From CALMEC01 sp963706315 (GTDB lineage Bacteria > Actinomycetota > Thermoleophilia > Miltoncostaeales > Miltoncostaeaceae): a stretch of 64,000 nt of DNA. How positions within the stretch are numbered: the first letter of the stretch is position 1; each line of letters opens with the position of its first letter. This document shows, piece after piece, positions 1-13,409 of the stretch. The translations under genes were made by a program, and so were the position numbers. The stretch is taken from contig CAVPMA010000019.1 of assembly GCA_963706315.1 (NCBI GenBank), forward strand, positions 62,001 to 126,000. The letters are read 5' to 3'. Below the pieces are notes generated by a model. It ran no database searches. It was not told where the DNA came from and saw only the letters and a program-made list of their open reading frames with translations.

Positions 1-2
1 GT

Positions 3-104
3 GAGGAAGACCAGTCCTTCGGGCCGCTTCCGTCGGGCGACGCGATCGCCGCGGAGTTCGAGCGGTTCCTCCGCGAGCGCGGCGCGGCGGAGGGCGACGG
101 CTAG
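3..104 (+). CDS. 3' end of a probable PAC2-family (proteasome-assembly-chaperone-like) protein
   Basis: Only the last 33 codons are present, open to the left edge and ending at TAG 102-104. The peptide contains a Leu-Pro-Ser-Gly-Asp stretch followed by an acidic/aromatic helix (Ala-Ala-Glu-Phe-Glu-Arg-Phe-Leu-Arg). This resembles the usual C-terminus of actinobacterial PAC2-family proteins, which interact with the proteasome system. The match is to a short tail only, so the family call is tentative. Confidence 0.4.
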   Translation, partial: EEDQSFGPLPSGDAIAAEFERFLRERGAAEGDG

Positions 105-113
105 CGAGCGGGT

Positions 114-644
114 CTAGGAGGGCCGGCCGATGTGGAGGGTCCACAGAGACCCGCGCGAGCCGTTGATCATGGCTCCCAGCCGCACGTCGGACCCGACGAC
201 GGTGGCGTCGGCCGCCAGCAGCGCCGAGCGGTGGCCCGGCGACTGAAGCCACATCGCCATCGTGGCCCGCGGGGTGGCGCCGTCGCCGGCGGCCAGGTTC
301 TCGCGGTAGCTCCCGGAGAACCCGACGGCCATGAAGACGCTGTACCAGGCACGCCCGCACGGAGAGTGGGTGAGCGTGCCGCACCGGGCGATCAGCCGAG
401 ACTTCATGTGGGCCGACCGGTTGAGCTTGCGGGACGGCGCGAGCGGCGCGAGCCCGGCGGCGCGCCGCGCGAAGTTCACGAGGCAGCGCATCGCCGCCTC
501 CTGCCGTACCGGGGCGACGCCGTCGCTGCCCTGATCCGGGCAGGCCGACGTCGGCGCGAGCAGCGGGTCTGCGGCCAGGGCGGGTGCACTGCCGGCGCAG
601 GCGATGACCACGGGAGTTGCGGCCGTCATGATCCATCGTCTCAT
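114..644 (-). CDS. secreted CAP-domain (SCP/PR1-like) protein
   Basis: A 176-residue exported protein. I start it at ATG 642-644 because an AAGGAG ribosome site lies about 10 nt upstream and the next residues (MRRWIM, a hydrophobic stretch, then Ala-Leu-Ala-Ala) form a good Sec signal peptide; starting at 692 would put 16 charged residues in front of it. The mature part is one CAP domain. It begins with Cys-Leu-Val-Asn-Phe-Ala-Arg, has His in a Thr-His-Ser-Pro context, a Tyr-Arg-Glu-Asn-Leu-Ala motif, and ends with a Ser-Pro-Gly-His-Arg motif. Cysteines suggest disulfides. CAP proteins are extracellular; the bacterial role is generally unknown. It is divergent from the metal exporter gene downstream. 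Confidence 0.8.
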   Translation of the reverse strand: MRRWIMTAATPVVIACAGSAPALAADPLLAPTSACPDQGSDGVAPVRQEAAMRCLVNFARRAAGLAPLAPSRKLNRSAHMKSRLIARCGTLTHSPCGRAWYSVFMAVGFSGSYRENLAAGDGATPRATMAMWLQSPGHRSALLAADATVVGSDVRLGAMINGSRGSLWTLHIGRPS

Positions 645-833
645 GGGCTGGGTGCTCCTTTCGTCATCGGAAACTCGGACGGATCCGTCCACCGGGCATC
701 CGCGATGCGGGCGTCCTCACCCTCTCGCGTCCGGGCCCGTCCTGGGCACCGAAAATGTTTGAAGAATGTGAAGATCGCATCTGAAACCTCGACAATACGA
801 GTACCCCCGGACGACGTGCGAGCATTGCCGGCG

Positions 834-2213
834 ATGTCGCCCGCACGACGCACCGCGTTGGTCTCGGTGGTCGCCGCCGGCTGCCTGATCGCGCTGAAGC
901 TGGCCGCAGGCCTGTCCACCAACAGTCTCGGGCTGGTCTCCGAGGCCGTCCATTCCGGAACCGATCTGGTCGCGGCGCTCCTGACGTTCTTCGCGGTCGG
1001 CGTCGCCGGACGGCCCGCTGACGCCTCCCACGCGTGGGGTCATGGCAAGGCCGAGCATCTGTCCGCGCTCGTCGAGGGCCTGATCCTCGGAGGCGTGAGC
1101 GTCTTCATCGCGGTCCAGGCCATCCAGCGGCTCACCGACGATTCCCCCGTCGAGGTCGACGCCGCCTGGTACGCGTTCGCGGTGATCGGTCTGGTCATCA
1201 TCATCGACGTGAGCCGCACGCTGGTGTCACTGCGCACCGCGCGGCGCTTCGGGAGCCCCGCGCTGCTCAGCAACGCGGTGCACTTCGCGGGCGACATCGC
1301 CGGCACGCTCGCGGTCCTCGTCGGCCTCTTACTGGCACGCGCCGGATACCCCAAAGCCGATGCCGTTGCCGCGCTGTTCGTGGCGATCCTCGTGCTCATC
1401 GCCGCCGGCAGGATCGCGAAGGCCAATGCGGACGTGCTGATGGACCGCACGCCCGATCGCGCCGAGCGAGACGCGCGGGACGCGATCGAGGCGCTGGCAC
1501 CGGCCATCACCCTCGATCGCCTCCGGATGCGCCATGCCGCCGGCCGGCATTTCGCGGACGTCGTGATCTCGGTGTCGCCGTCGGCCGCGCTCGCCGAGGG
1601 TCACGCGGCGGCCGACGCGGTGGAGGCGGCGGTGCTCACCGCGCTTCCCGGGAGCGACGTGGTGGTGCATGTCGAGCCCGGCCGGGCCGCCGACAGCCTG
1701 AACGACCGGGTGCTGGCGGCGGCCCTCGCGGTGCCGGGTGTGCGGGAGATCCACAATGTCAGGGTCGTGCGCGCCGGCGGGCGCACCGAGGTGTCGCTTC
1801 ACCTCAAGGTTCCCGGCGACGCGACGCTGGACGAGGCCCATGCCCTCGCGAACGAGGTAGAGCGGGCGATCGGCGACGCCCTGCCGGAGGTCGCGAACGT
1901 CACGACGCACCTCGAGCCCCTCGACGAGGCGATCACCGCGGCCCAGCCGTCCGCTGCCGACGTCGCGGACATCGACCGCGAGGTCCGCCGGGTGGTGCGT
2001 CAGCTCACCGGCTCCGAGCCGGTGGAGCTTCGGTTCATGGTGACCGGCGGCGACCTGGTCGCCTACCTGACGCTCGGTCTGGAGGGCAGTCGTTCGCTGG
2101 TGAGCGCGCACGAGATCAGCGGGGAGGTGCGTTCCCGGCTTCGGCAGGAGGTACCCGAGCTGCACGACGTGCTGGTCCACACCGAGCCGGCCGAGGCCGG
2201 GCCCGGCACCTGA
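834..2213 (+). CDS. cation diffusion facilitator (probable Zn2+ exporter) with three C-terminal cytoplasmic repeats
   Basis: A 459-residue inner-membrane divalent-metal/proton antiporter of the CDF family. The reading frame stays open far upstream, but homology starts at MSPARRT, so I use ATG 834 (GTG 816 is an alternative). About six membrane segments fill residues 5-205. The two metal-site motifs are both HxxxD: His-Ser-Gly-Thr-Asp in TM2 and His-Phe-Ala-Gly-Asp in TM5, the pattern usual for zinc. The family normally has one about 90-residue cytoplasmic dimerisation domain. Here three related units follow (about 210-285, 290-370 and 375-455), the first two ending His-Val-Glu-Pro and His-Leu-Glu-Pro, the third His-Thr-Glu-Pro. 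It is longer than the usual 300 residues because of these repeats. Confidence 0.85.
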   Translation: MSPARRTALVSVVAAGCLIALKLAAGLSTNSLGLVSEAVHSGTDLVAALLTFFAVGVAGRPADASHAWGHGKAEHLSALVEGLILGGVSVFIAVQAIQRLTDDSPVEVDAAWYAFAVIGLVIIIDVSRTLVSLRTARRFGSPALLSNAVHFAGDIAGTLAVLVGLLLARAGYPKADAVAALFVAILVLIAAGRIAKANADVLMDRTPDRAERDARDAIEALAPAITLDRLRMRHAAGRHFADVVISVSPSAALAEGHAAADAVEAAVLTALPGSDVVVHVEPGRAADSLNDRVLAAALAVPGVREIHNVRVVRAGGRTEVSLHLKVPGDATLDEAHALANEVERAIGDALPEVANVTTHLEPLDEAITAAQPSAADVADIDREVRRVVRQLTGSEPVELRFMVTGGDLVAYLTLGLEGSRSLVSAHEISGEVRSRLRQEVPELHDVLVHTEPAEAGPGT

Positions 2214-2220
2214 CCGCCCG

Positions 2221-2985
2221 CTAACGCCGGCTGCACCAGAACACGTCGGTGACGTACGGGATCTCGAAGCGGCCGTCCGGCCCTGGAACCCCGTGGTCGT
2301 CGAGGATGTCCAGCGCGTCGGCGAACACCGCTTCGCGCTGCGCCGACGGGAGGGTCGCGACGAAGCTGACCGAGGCGATCCGGTCGATCAGGCCGGCAGG
2401 GTCGACCGCCTGGACGTTGCGGAATGCCCGGTGCTCGAGCGGCGAGAACTCCGCGGCCCCGTCGAAGGCGCTCCGCCAGCCGTGGCCGGTGTACCAGGGG
2501 TTCGCGCCGCGATGGCGATGGATCCGCTCCTGCAGCTGCTCCACCCACGGCACCGCCTGGTCCATCACGTTCCACAGCAGCCCGAGCCGGCCTTCGGGAC
2601 GCAGCACCCGGTGGATCTCGCGGATCGCCGCCGGCCCGTCGAACCAGTGGAACGCCTGCGCGACGGTCACCGCGTCGACCGCGGCGTCCTCGAGGGGGAT
2701 CGCCTCGGCGGTCCCGGCGAGCACCGGGATGTCGGGGAGGGCATCGACGAGCCGGTCGCGCATCTCGTCGACGGGCTCCACCGCCACGACCTCGGCGCCA
2801 CGGGCATGCAGCACGCGGGTGAGCTTGCCGGTGCCCGCGGCGAGGTCCAGCACGCGCCGTCCAGGCCCGACGGCCAGCACGGCGCAGAGGTGGTCGACCG
2901 CGTCGTCCGGGTAGTGCGGCCGTGCGCGCTCATAGCGGTCGGCCTCGGCGAACCCCGCGGCCGCCCGGTCGAGGTGCTTGGCCAT
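2221..2985 (-). CDS. class I SAM-dependent methyltransferase
   Basis: A 254-residue cytoplasmic methyltransferase of the type-11 fold. Motif I (VLDLAAGTGKLT) binds S-adenosylmethionine, followed by VVAVEP with the acidic ribose-binding residue and an AVTVAQAFHWF segment at motif IV. That last motif is typical of the yeast Crg1/trans-aconitate-methyltransferase-like subgroup. The substrate cannot be deduced. Its ATG shares one base with the stop of dgt upstream (TGATG), so it is translationally coupled and probably the last gene of the long minus-strand operon that starts near recO. Confidence 0.85.
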   Translation of the reverse strand: MAKHLDRAAAGFAEADRYERARPHYPDDAVDHLCAVLAVGPGRRVLDLAAGTGKLTRVLHARGAEVVAVEPVDEMRDRLVDALPDIPVLAGTAEAIPLEDAAVDAVTVAQAFHWFDGPAAIREIHRVLRPEGRLGLLWNVMDQAVPWVEQLQERIHRHRGANPWYTGHGWRSAFDGAAEFSPLEHRAFRNVQAVDPAGLIDRIASVSFVATLPSAQREAVFADALDILDDHGVPGPDGRFEIPYVTDVFWCSRR

Positions 2986-3941
2986 CAGATGGGAGCGTCC
3001 CGCGGCAGGAACGCCTCGCGGTAGGCGCGCAGCGCGTAGCGGTCGGTCATGCCGGAGACGAAGTCCGTGACCCGCGTCACCGGGTCGGGCTCGACCGACG
3101 CCGGCACGAGCTCGGGCGACGACGCGAACAGCTCGAACAGCGCCCGCACGACGCCACGAGCCCGGCCGGCCTCGTCGCTGTTCGGCGGCGCCAGGTACAC
3201 CCGCTCGAACATGAACGCCCGCAGGTTGCGAAACGCCTCCCCCACCTCGGCGCTCTGGCGGATCTCGTCGCCGTCGCGGCTCGAATCCACGATGTCGCCG
3301 ACGAGCCGCGAGATGCGCTTGCTGGTGGTGTCGCCGAGGACCGCGAGCTCCTCCGCCGGCAGCTCCCGGGCGTCGATGATCTCGGCGCGGATCGCATCCT
3401 CGATGTCGTGGTTGACGTAGGCGACGCGGTCGACGAGGCGGACGATCTGGCCCTCGAGCGTCGCCGGAGCCGATGCCCCGGTGTGACGCAGGATCCCGTC
3501 GCGCACTCCGGCGGTGAGGTTGAGCCCGCGTCCGTCGCGCTCCACGCGCTCCACGATACGCAGGCTCTGCTCGTTGTGCAGGAACCGCCGGCCGTGGCGC
3601 TCGTTCAGGATCTCGTCGAGGGCGGCCTCGCCGGCGTGCCCGAACGGGGCGTGTCCGAGGTCGTGGCCCATCGTGATCGCCTCCACGAGGTCCTCGTCGA
3701 GCGCGAGGGCGCGGGCGACGGTACGGGCGATTGCGGAGACCTCGAGGGTATGGGTGAGCCGCGTGCGGTAGTGGTCGCCCTCAGGCGAGATGAACACCTG
3801 CGTCTTGTGCTTCAGACGCCGGAACGCCTTGGTGTGGATGATGCGATCCCGGTCGCGCTGGAACGCGTTGCGCAGGGGGTCGGGCTCCTCGTCGACCTTG
3901 CGTCGCGACGCCTCGGGACCGGCGGCCCGGGACGAGCTCAT
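2985..3941 (-). CDS. dgt: deoxyguanosinetriphosphate triphosphohydrolase-like protein (HD domain)
   Basis: A 318-residue HD-superfamily metallo-phosphohydrolase that cleaves dNTPs to deoxynucleoside and tripolyphosphate. The frame is open for 990 codons, but family similarity begins at MSSSRAAG (ATG 3939-3941), which also gives an ATGA overlap with the upstream gene. Metal ligands are visible: His in RLTHTLEV (about residue 70), the His-Asp pair in MGHDLGHAPFGHAGE (about 117) and a later Asp in YVNHDIEDA. The early DPLRNAFQRDRDRIIHTKAFRRLKHKTQVF segment is the family hallmark. The length matches the short, Dgt-like subgroup rather than the 500-residue E. coli type. Confidence 0.92.
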   Translation of the reverse strand: MSSSRAAGPEASRRKVDEEPDPLRNAFQRDRDRIIHTKAFRRLKHKTQVFISPEGDHYRTRLTHTLEVSAIARTVARALALDEDLVEAITMGHDLGHAPFGHAGEAALDEILNERHGRRFLHNEQSLRIVERVERDGRGLNLTAGVRDGILRHTGASAPATLEGQIVRLVDRVAYVNHDIEDAIRAEIIDARELPAEELAVLGDTTSKRISRLVGDIVDSSRDGDEIRQSAEVGEAFRNLRAFMFERVYLAPPNSDEAGRARGVVRALFELFASSPELVPASVEPDPVTRVTDFVSGMTDRYALRAYREAFLPRDAPI

Positions 3942-4696
3942 GCGTTCGTGGGCGCCGGCAGGCGGATCGGGAAGACCCACGGGCCGAGGATCCCGTCGGG
4001 CCCGCGTTCGCCGAGGGTGCCGATGGTCACGGTGAGGCTCGTGGTCTCCTTCGGGATGCCGGGTGCGAGGGCGATGACGCCCTCCAGCCGGTTGCCCGAC
4101 CGTTCGACGCCGAGCGACGCGGTGCGGTACCGGCGGCCCAGCTCGTCGACGGCGACCACGTCGAGGGCGGCGAGCGACCCGCGGCGGCCCGGGTCGAGCG
4201 TGTGAGCGAGGTACCGCAGGCGGGAGAAGTCCCGGTAGCGCTCGAGCGACAGCAGCGCGACCGTGACGTCGTCGATCGACTCGATCTGGCCGAGCGCGAC
4301 GACGCCGCGCAGGCTCGCCGGGCTCACGTCGAGCGGCTGGTCGGCCGGATCGGCGACCTCGCCCCACGACTCGGGCTCCGGCCGCGCGTCCGTGACGAGC
4401 TCCTCGAGCCGATCCCGCACCGACGCGGCGCTGCGGTGCTTCCAGATGTGCGGCGACTCGCGGAACACCCCGAGCAGCGCGCGGTGCGAGAAGGCGCGGT
4501 TGTCGTCCGGGATGAACAGGCCGCGGTGGCCCTGGTCGGGACGGGCCAGGTCGATGAACGCCGCGGCCCGGTCGTCGGGCGCGTCGGGAGTCCCGCAGGC
4601 GTCGGCGTAGTGCAGGCTCGTGATCTCCCACCCGTCGACCAGGAGCTCGACGAGGTCGCCGAGACTGCCGAGGCGGTACCGCTCCTGTGTGGACAC
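3938..4696 (-). CDS. conserved hypothetical protein, 252 aa
   Basis: I do not recognise a domain. The protein starts MSTQERYRLGSLG and has no signal peptide or membrane segment. The first 100 residues are rich in acidic and aromatic residues. The C-terminal half (about 165-245) alternates hydrophobic residues as in a beta-sandwich (LDVVAVDELGRRY, EGVIALAPGIPKETTSLTVTIGTLG). The fold hint is weak. It overlaps dgt by four bases (ATGA) and follows the HerA-like ATPase by 57 nt, so it is probably co-expressed with both. Codon use matches its neighbours, so it looks like a real gene. Confidence 0.6.
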   Translation of the reverse strand: MSTQERYRLGSLGDLVELLVDGWEITSLHYADACGTPDAPDDRAAAFIDLARPDQGHRGLFIPDDNRAFSHRALLGVFRESPHIWKHRSAASVRDRLEELVTDARPEPESWGEVADPADQPLDVSPASLRGVVALGQIESIDDVTVALLSLERYRDFSRLRYLAHTLDPGRRGSLAALDVVAVDELGRRYRTASLGVERSGNRLEGVIALAPGIPKETTSLTVTIGTLGERGPDGILGPWVFPIRLPAPTNA

Positions 4697-4753
4697 GACT
4701 CCTCCCGAGGTCTGGTCGCGGCGCAGGATACTCCCGGGCGGCAGGGCTCCCCG

Positions 4754-6272
4754 CTACCGTCGGCGTTTGAGCATGCCGAAGATCCCCTTCACGACCTCCC
4801 GGCCGAGCTGGCGCGCCATCGACGAGTTGAGCACCTCGCCGACCTCGTCGGCGAGCGAGTCGTCGCTGCGCGCAGGGGGCCGTTCCGCCGGTGCCGGCCG
4901 GGCGCGCTCGCGAGCCGCATCCACCGCGTCGGGGTCGCCTTCGAGACGGGCGGCGAGCATCTCCTCCGCGCTCTCGCGGTCGACGCGCTGCCCGTACTTC
5001 GGGCCCAACGCGGAGGCCTGGATGATGGCCGCCCGCTCCGCGTCGGTGAGGGGGGCCATGCGCGACGCCGGCGGGTAGAGCCGGGTGGCGGCGACCGGGG
5101 TCGGCACGCCTCGCGGGTTGAGGACGGTCACGACGGCCTCGCCGACGCCGAGCGACTGCAGCGTCTCGTCGAGCTTGTAGTGATCGGTCATCGGGAAGGT
5201 CTCGACGGCCGCCTTGAGCGCCTTCGCGTCCTTCGGCGTGAATGCGCGGACGGCATGCTGCACGCGGTGGCCGAGCTGGGAGAGCACGGCGTCGGGGATG
5301 TCCGTCGGGAGCTGGGTGATGAAGAACACCCCGACGCCCTTCGACCGGATCAGCCGCACCGTCTGCGTGACCGACTCGAGGAACCCCTTGCTCGCGTCGG
5401 AAAACAGCAGGTGCGCCTCGTCGAAGAAGAACGCCAGCGTGGGCTTGTCGGGGTCGCCGACCTCGGGCAGCTCCTCGAACAGCTCCGCCAGCACCCACAT
5501 GAGGAAGGTGGAGAAGAGCGCCGGCTTGGTGGCGACGGTCGGCAGGGACATGACCGTGACGATGCCCTTGCCGTCCGGCGTCGTCCGCAGCAGGTCGCGC
5601 ACATCGAAGCCGGGTTCGCCGAAGAACACGTCGCCGCCGTCCGACTCGAGCTCCGAGACCTTGCGCTGCAGCACCCCGACGGTGGCCGACGACAGGCCAC
5701 CGAGCTGCTTGAGCTCCGGCTTGCCGGGCCCCACGAGGTACGCGAGCGCCGCTCGCAGATCCTCCAGCTCGATCAGCGGGAGGGCCTTCTCCTCGCAGAA
5801 GCGGAAGACCAGGCCGAGGCTGGACTCCTGGGTCTCGTTGAGCGACAGCACTTTCGCGAGGAGCGTCGGCCCGAACTGCGCGAGCGACGCGCGAAGCGGC
5901 GTGCCGTCCTGGCCGGTCAGCGACACGATGTCGACCGGCGCAGCCGCGGGAGTCCACTGGTAGCCGAGCCCCGTCGCCCGTTCGGTGACCTTGTCGTTCG
6001 GCTCGCCTGGTGCGCCGATACCGGCGAGGTCGCCCTTCATGTCCGCCGCGAACACCGGGCTGCCCGCCGCGGAGATCTGCTCCGCGATGAGCTGCAGGGT
6101 CTTGGTCTTGCCGGTGCCGGTGGCCCCGGCGATCAGCCCGTGGCGGTTGACGAGCCCGAGCGGGATCCGCACGTCGACGCTGTCGACGGGCTTCTCGGGG
6201 TCGACGAACGGGCGGCCGAGATGGATGGCAGGCCCGTCGAAGGCATAGCCCTCGGCGAGATCCGCCGCGAAC

Positions 6273-6280
<8 letters not shown>
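4754..6280 (-). CDS. HerA/DUF853 (YjgR-type) P-loop ATPase
   Basis: A 508-residue FtsK/HerA-superfamily NTPase of the DUF853 group. Start ATG 6278-6280 (MSEFAADLAEGYAF) overlaps the stop of ppdK by 8 nt. Walker A is GATGTGKTKT (about residues 52-61) and is followed by the ADMKGDLAGIG motif typical of this group. Walker B is LAFFFDEAHLLF (about 280-291). An arginine-rich FFITQLPTDIPDAVLSQLGHRVQHA segment follows. The C-terminal 60 residues are low-complexity (Pro/Ala/Arg) and end in a basic tail. HerA relatives act as DNA-translocating motors, but the role of the DUF853 branch is unsettled. Confidence 0.88.
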
Positions 6281-8951
<2,671 letters not shown>

Positions 8952-11027
8952 CGTGTGCCTCCCTGGGTGATGGCGGTGAAATCGGCGATCCGGCCGAGGA
9001 CGTTCGCGGCATCCCTGACGAGCGCGTAGCGGCGGGCACGGTCGACCGGGTCGTCCGCGTTCACGAGCACGTCAGAGAAGAATGTGTCGACAGCGGGCGC
9101 GATGGCGGCGCCGGCGTCGAGCGCGGCGTCGAAGTCGCGGGCCTCGCGGGCCGCGTCGATACGGGGACGCGATGCCGCGAGCGCGTCGGCGAGGGCCTGC
9201 TCGCCGGCGTCGCCGGCGGGGCTCCACTCGCCGTTCGCCTCGGGTCCCTTCGCCGCGATCCGGACGCAACGGTTGCAGGCCTCCCATGCCGCCCAGAAGG
9301 CGTCGAGGTCGCGTGCGCGATGGAGCGCGTGGGCCCATTCAGCCGTCGCCGCGAGCCCGCCAACCTCCGCCCCGATCGCCGCCGCAACGGCCTCGGCGCC
9401 AACACCTTCCTGGGAAAGATGGAACGCGAGCCGGTCGTTGACGAACGACGTCAGCGCCCGCTCGAACACCGCGACGTCGAGGACGACGAGCTGTGCGCCC
9501 TGGTCTTTGAATACGGCGTAGGAATCGAGGAAGCATTCGCCGAGCTTGAGGTCCCATCGGCGTTCGAGGCAGATGCGAACGAGGCCTGCAGCCGCACGCC
9601 GGAGCCCATAGGGATCCTTGGAACCCGTCGGGGCCTCGTCGATCGCGAACGCGCCGACGAGGTTGTCGATCTTCTCGGCGCACGCCAGGAGCGCGCCCGC
9701 TTCGCTCGACGGCGTCGGCGAGTCGGGCCCCTCGGGGAGGTACTGCTCCTCGATCGCTTGGCACACGCTCTCAGGGCGCCCCGCCAGACGCGCGTAGTGA
9801 GCCCCGGCATATCCCTGGAGCTCGGAGAACTCGGCCACGAGGATCGCTCCCTGGTCGACCTTCGCCAGGCGCGCCGCTGCCACCGCATCTGCGTCGGGGA
9901 GCCCGGTCCGCCGTGCAAGCGCAGCGACCCCCGCCACCAGGCGGTCGCGCTTGTCCGCGAGGGTCCCCAGCCGCTGATGGAACACAATCGTGTCGAGCTT
10001 CGCGTCGAGGGCATCAAGGCCGGTGGCCAGGTCCTTCTCGAAGCTGAAGGTGGCATCCTGCAGGCGGGCGCTGAGCACCTCCTCGTTGCCGCGGGTGATC
10101 GTTGCCGAGTGGGCGGGGTCGCCGTTCGAGATCGCGAGGAACGCCGGGTGGAGGCTCCCGTCGGGCTCCTCGAGCGGGAAGTAGCGCTGGTGGCTCTGCA
10201 TCGCCGTCACGAGCACCTTGGGCGGAAGCTGCATATGGTCGTCACGGATGGCCCCGACGATGAGGCTCGGCCATTCCACCAGGAAGAGCACCTCTTCGAG
10301 CTTGCCGAGCGGGTCGCGCCAGGAGCAGTCACGGCCGGCGGCCTCGCGATCGAGCGCGGCGACGATCGTCGCGCGGCGCTCCACGTGGTCGGCGACGACC
10401 CCGACCGAGCGGACGTCGTCGCGGTAGCTCGCGGCCGACGCGACGGTGACGGGGCCGCCGATGAAGCGGTGCCCCCGGCTTACGTCGCCGGCGGTAAGGC
10501 CGTGCAGATCGAACGGCACGGTGCGCTCGTCGAGCTTCGCGACGACCCAGCGCACGGGCCGCGAGAAGCGCAGCCCGGTGCCGTCGCCCCAGCGCATCGT
10601 CTTCGAGAAGCGGAGACCCTCCACGAGCCGCCTTGCGATGTCGGGAACAAGCGCCTCGACGGGCCGGGAGTCGCCCGCGACCTCGGCGAAGACGACGCGG
10701 CGGCCGTCGCGACCCTCCCGTACCGCCAGGTCCTCAACGGCGACGCCCTGCTTGCGGGCGAAGCCCTCCGCGGCCTTCGTCGGGTTTCCGGCCGCGTCGA
10801 ACGCCGCGTCCGCGGGCGGCCCGGCAACGGAACGCCCCTCCCCGCTCTGGCGCTCGGGCAGCCCGGTCACGCTGACCGCGAAGCGCCGCGGCGCGACCCA
10901 CACCCGCAGCTCGTCATGCCCGAGGCCGTGCGCCTGCAGCGCCGCCTCGACGATTCCCGGCGCCTGCTCGACGATCTCACGGCAGGCGCTGGAGGGAAGC
11001 TCCTCGCACCCGACCTCGAGGAGGAGC

Positions 11028-11906
<879 letters not shown>

Positions 11907-11978
11907 GCGACCTCCCGGAATCGAAGGACCGCAAGTCTACCCGGCGGCAACCGCGGTCACCGGGCGCCGCTCGACGGG

Positions 11979-12707
11979 CTACAGCGGGGCGGCGGAACGC
12001 AGCACCACGCCCAGATGCTCCTGCAGCACGAGGCTGACGATGCGCTCGACCCCGACCGCAGCGCCCGCCGGAACCGCCTCGCCGGCCTCGTTGAGCGGCC
12101 GGCCGATGAGGCCTGCGAGCGCCTCCAGCACGGTCGCGGAGACGGGCTCGCCCAGGCTGGCGCAGTCGGCGCAGAGCGACCCCCCGGTACGCGCCGAGAA
12201 CGCCGTCAGGGGCCCCTCGGATCCGCACCCGGTGCAGCTCGCGAGTCGTGGCAGGAGCCCGGACACGACCAGGAGCTTGGCGTGGACGCCGAGCACGATC
12301 GGGTCGTGGCGTGGCGGCGTCTCACGCGGAGGCGCGACGGCCAGCAGGTCCAACCCGCGGGCCAGGAGGTTGTACGCGCCCTCGTTCGCCTCCTCCTCGC
12401 CCAGCACCCGCATGACCGCCTCGAGCAGCGAGCCCGCGGCCCGCAGCCGGTACCCCTCCACCCACAGCCCCGCGTGCGGCTCCACCACCTGCGCCTGGCG
12501 GACGGTCGCCATGTCGCCCCGGCCCTCGTGGAGCCCCAGGTGCACGCGGACTCCCGGCTGCAGGCGCCCGCCGAGCTTGGAGCCGGCCTTGCGCGTGCCC
12601 TTCGCCATCGCCGACACCCGGCCGCGCTCGCGCGTGTAGAGCGTCAGGACCGTATCGGCCTCTCCGTAGCGGATGGCGCGCAGCACGATCGCCTCGGTCT
12701 CGTACAC
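11979..12707 (-). CDS. recO: DNA repair protein RecO
   Basis: A 242-residue recombination mediator that works with RecF and RecR to load RecA on SSB-coated DNA. The N-terminal OB fold begins MYETEAIVLRAIRYGEADTVLTLYTRERGRVSAMAKG, the standard RecO opening. A four-cysteine zinc site is visible as CTGC (about 166) and CADC (about 186). Length is standard. It is the first gene of the minus-strand core operon; the 215-residue gene upstream lies 54 nt away on the same strand and may share the promoter. Confidence 0.94.
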   Translation of the reverse strand: MYETEAIVLRAIRYGEADTVLTLYTRERGRVSAMAKGTRKAGSKLGGRLQPGVRVHLGLHEGRGDMATVRQAQVVEPHAGLWVEGYRLRAAGSLLEAVMRVLGEEEANEGAYNLLARGLDLLAVAPPRETPPRHDPIVLGVHAKLLVVSGLLPRLASCTGCGSEGPLTAFSARTGGSLCADCASLGEPVSATVLEALAGLIGRPLNEAGEAVPAGAAVGVERIVSLVLQEHLGVVLRSAAPL

Positions 12708-12761
12708 CCCCGGAGTGGTATCAGCTGGCCCGGGGGGACCGCGCCGGGCGACCGGAATCCG

Positions 12762-13409
12762 TCAGCGAACGAGGGCGGCGACCTCGGGGTCCCACACGAT
12801 GGAGGGACTGAGGCCGCGCCGCGACCGGAACGCGTAGCCGCTCGGGAGCGCGAGGTACGCGCCGATGTCGGGGCGGGCCCGGACCACCTCGGAGACGGTC
12901 GTGCGCTGCAGCGGCGCGCCCTCGGCGTGTGCGAGCCCGATGAGGAACCAGCCCGACATCTCCGGTGACGGGGTCGGGTGGCGTGAGCCGTGAACCATCG
13001 CGCCCGGGTCCAGGGCGTCGTCGGAGACGGCGACCAGCGTGTCCGGGCCCGGCGGCTCGAACTCCGCACCCTGCCGCTGGCACACCGCGGCTTGCAACGT
13101 CCACATGCGGGCCGCTCCCGAGACACCGCGAGCGAGTGCCTCCTGCGGGCGCCGCATCTCGTGGGCGATCAGCGGGCCGAGCGGATCGATGTCGGCGAAG
13201 CAGACGGGCGACGAACCGAACGGCACCTGCTTGCCGCCCTGCACCTCGACGCGGTGCAGGTGCTGCGCGCTCACCGTCGAGCGCAGGAAGTCGGCGGCGG
13301 CGTCGACCAGTGCCGGGTCGTCGACCTCGACGCGCAGTTCCCGCTGCCCGAGCGACTCGAGGCCCTCGGTCCATGCTGCGGACGGATCGCGATTCACGAC
13401 CACGGGCAT
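12762..13409 (-). CDS. hypothetical protein with a DUF2185/Imm33-like C-terminal region
   Basis: 215 residues when started at ATG 13407-13409 (MPVVVNRDPSAAWTEG); the frame is open to 13571 but the extra 54 residues look non-coding. The N-terminal half carries many hydrophobic/acidic stretches (LRVEVDDPALVDAAADFLRS). A central GPLIAHEMRRPQEALARGVS helix follows. The C-terminal 80 residues contain SGWFLIGLAHAEGAPLQRTTVSEVVRARPDIGAYLALPSG, which resembles the pattern of DUF2185 (immunity protein Imm33-like) domains: Gly-Trp-Phe, Thr-Val near Val, Pro-Asp-Ile then Tyr-Leu and a small Pro-Gly turn. The similarity is by eye. No toxin gene is adjacent, so an immunity role is not supported. Confidence 0.5.
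   Translation of the reverse strand: MPVVVNRDPSAAWTEGLESLGQRELRVEVDDPALVDAAADFLRSTVSAQHLHRVEVQGGKQVPFGSSPVCFADIDPLGPLIAHEMRRPQEALARGVSGAARMWTLQAAVCQRQGAEFEPPGPDTLVAVSDDALDPGAMVHGSRHPTPSPEMSGWFLIGLAHAEGAPLQRTTVSEVVRARPDIGAYLALPSGYAFRSRRGLSPSIVWDPEVAALVR

Noticed and set aside
132..833. The long upstream extension of the CDF exporter frame
   Set aside because: Runs antisense through the CAP-domain gene and has no protein-like features; the exporter starts at 834 (or 816).
3942..5957. The long upstream extension of the dgt frame
   Set aside because: Arginine/alanine-rich shadow of the HerA and 252-residue genes in another frame.
9084..9521. Small alanine/serine-rich frames within glyS
   Set aside because: Shadows of glyS in other frames without start-site support.
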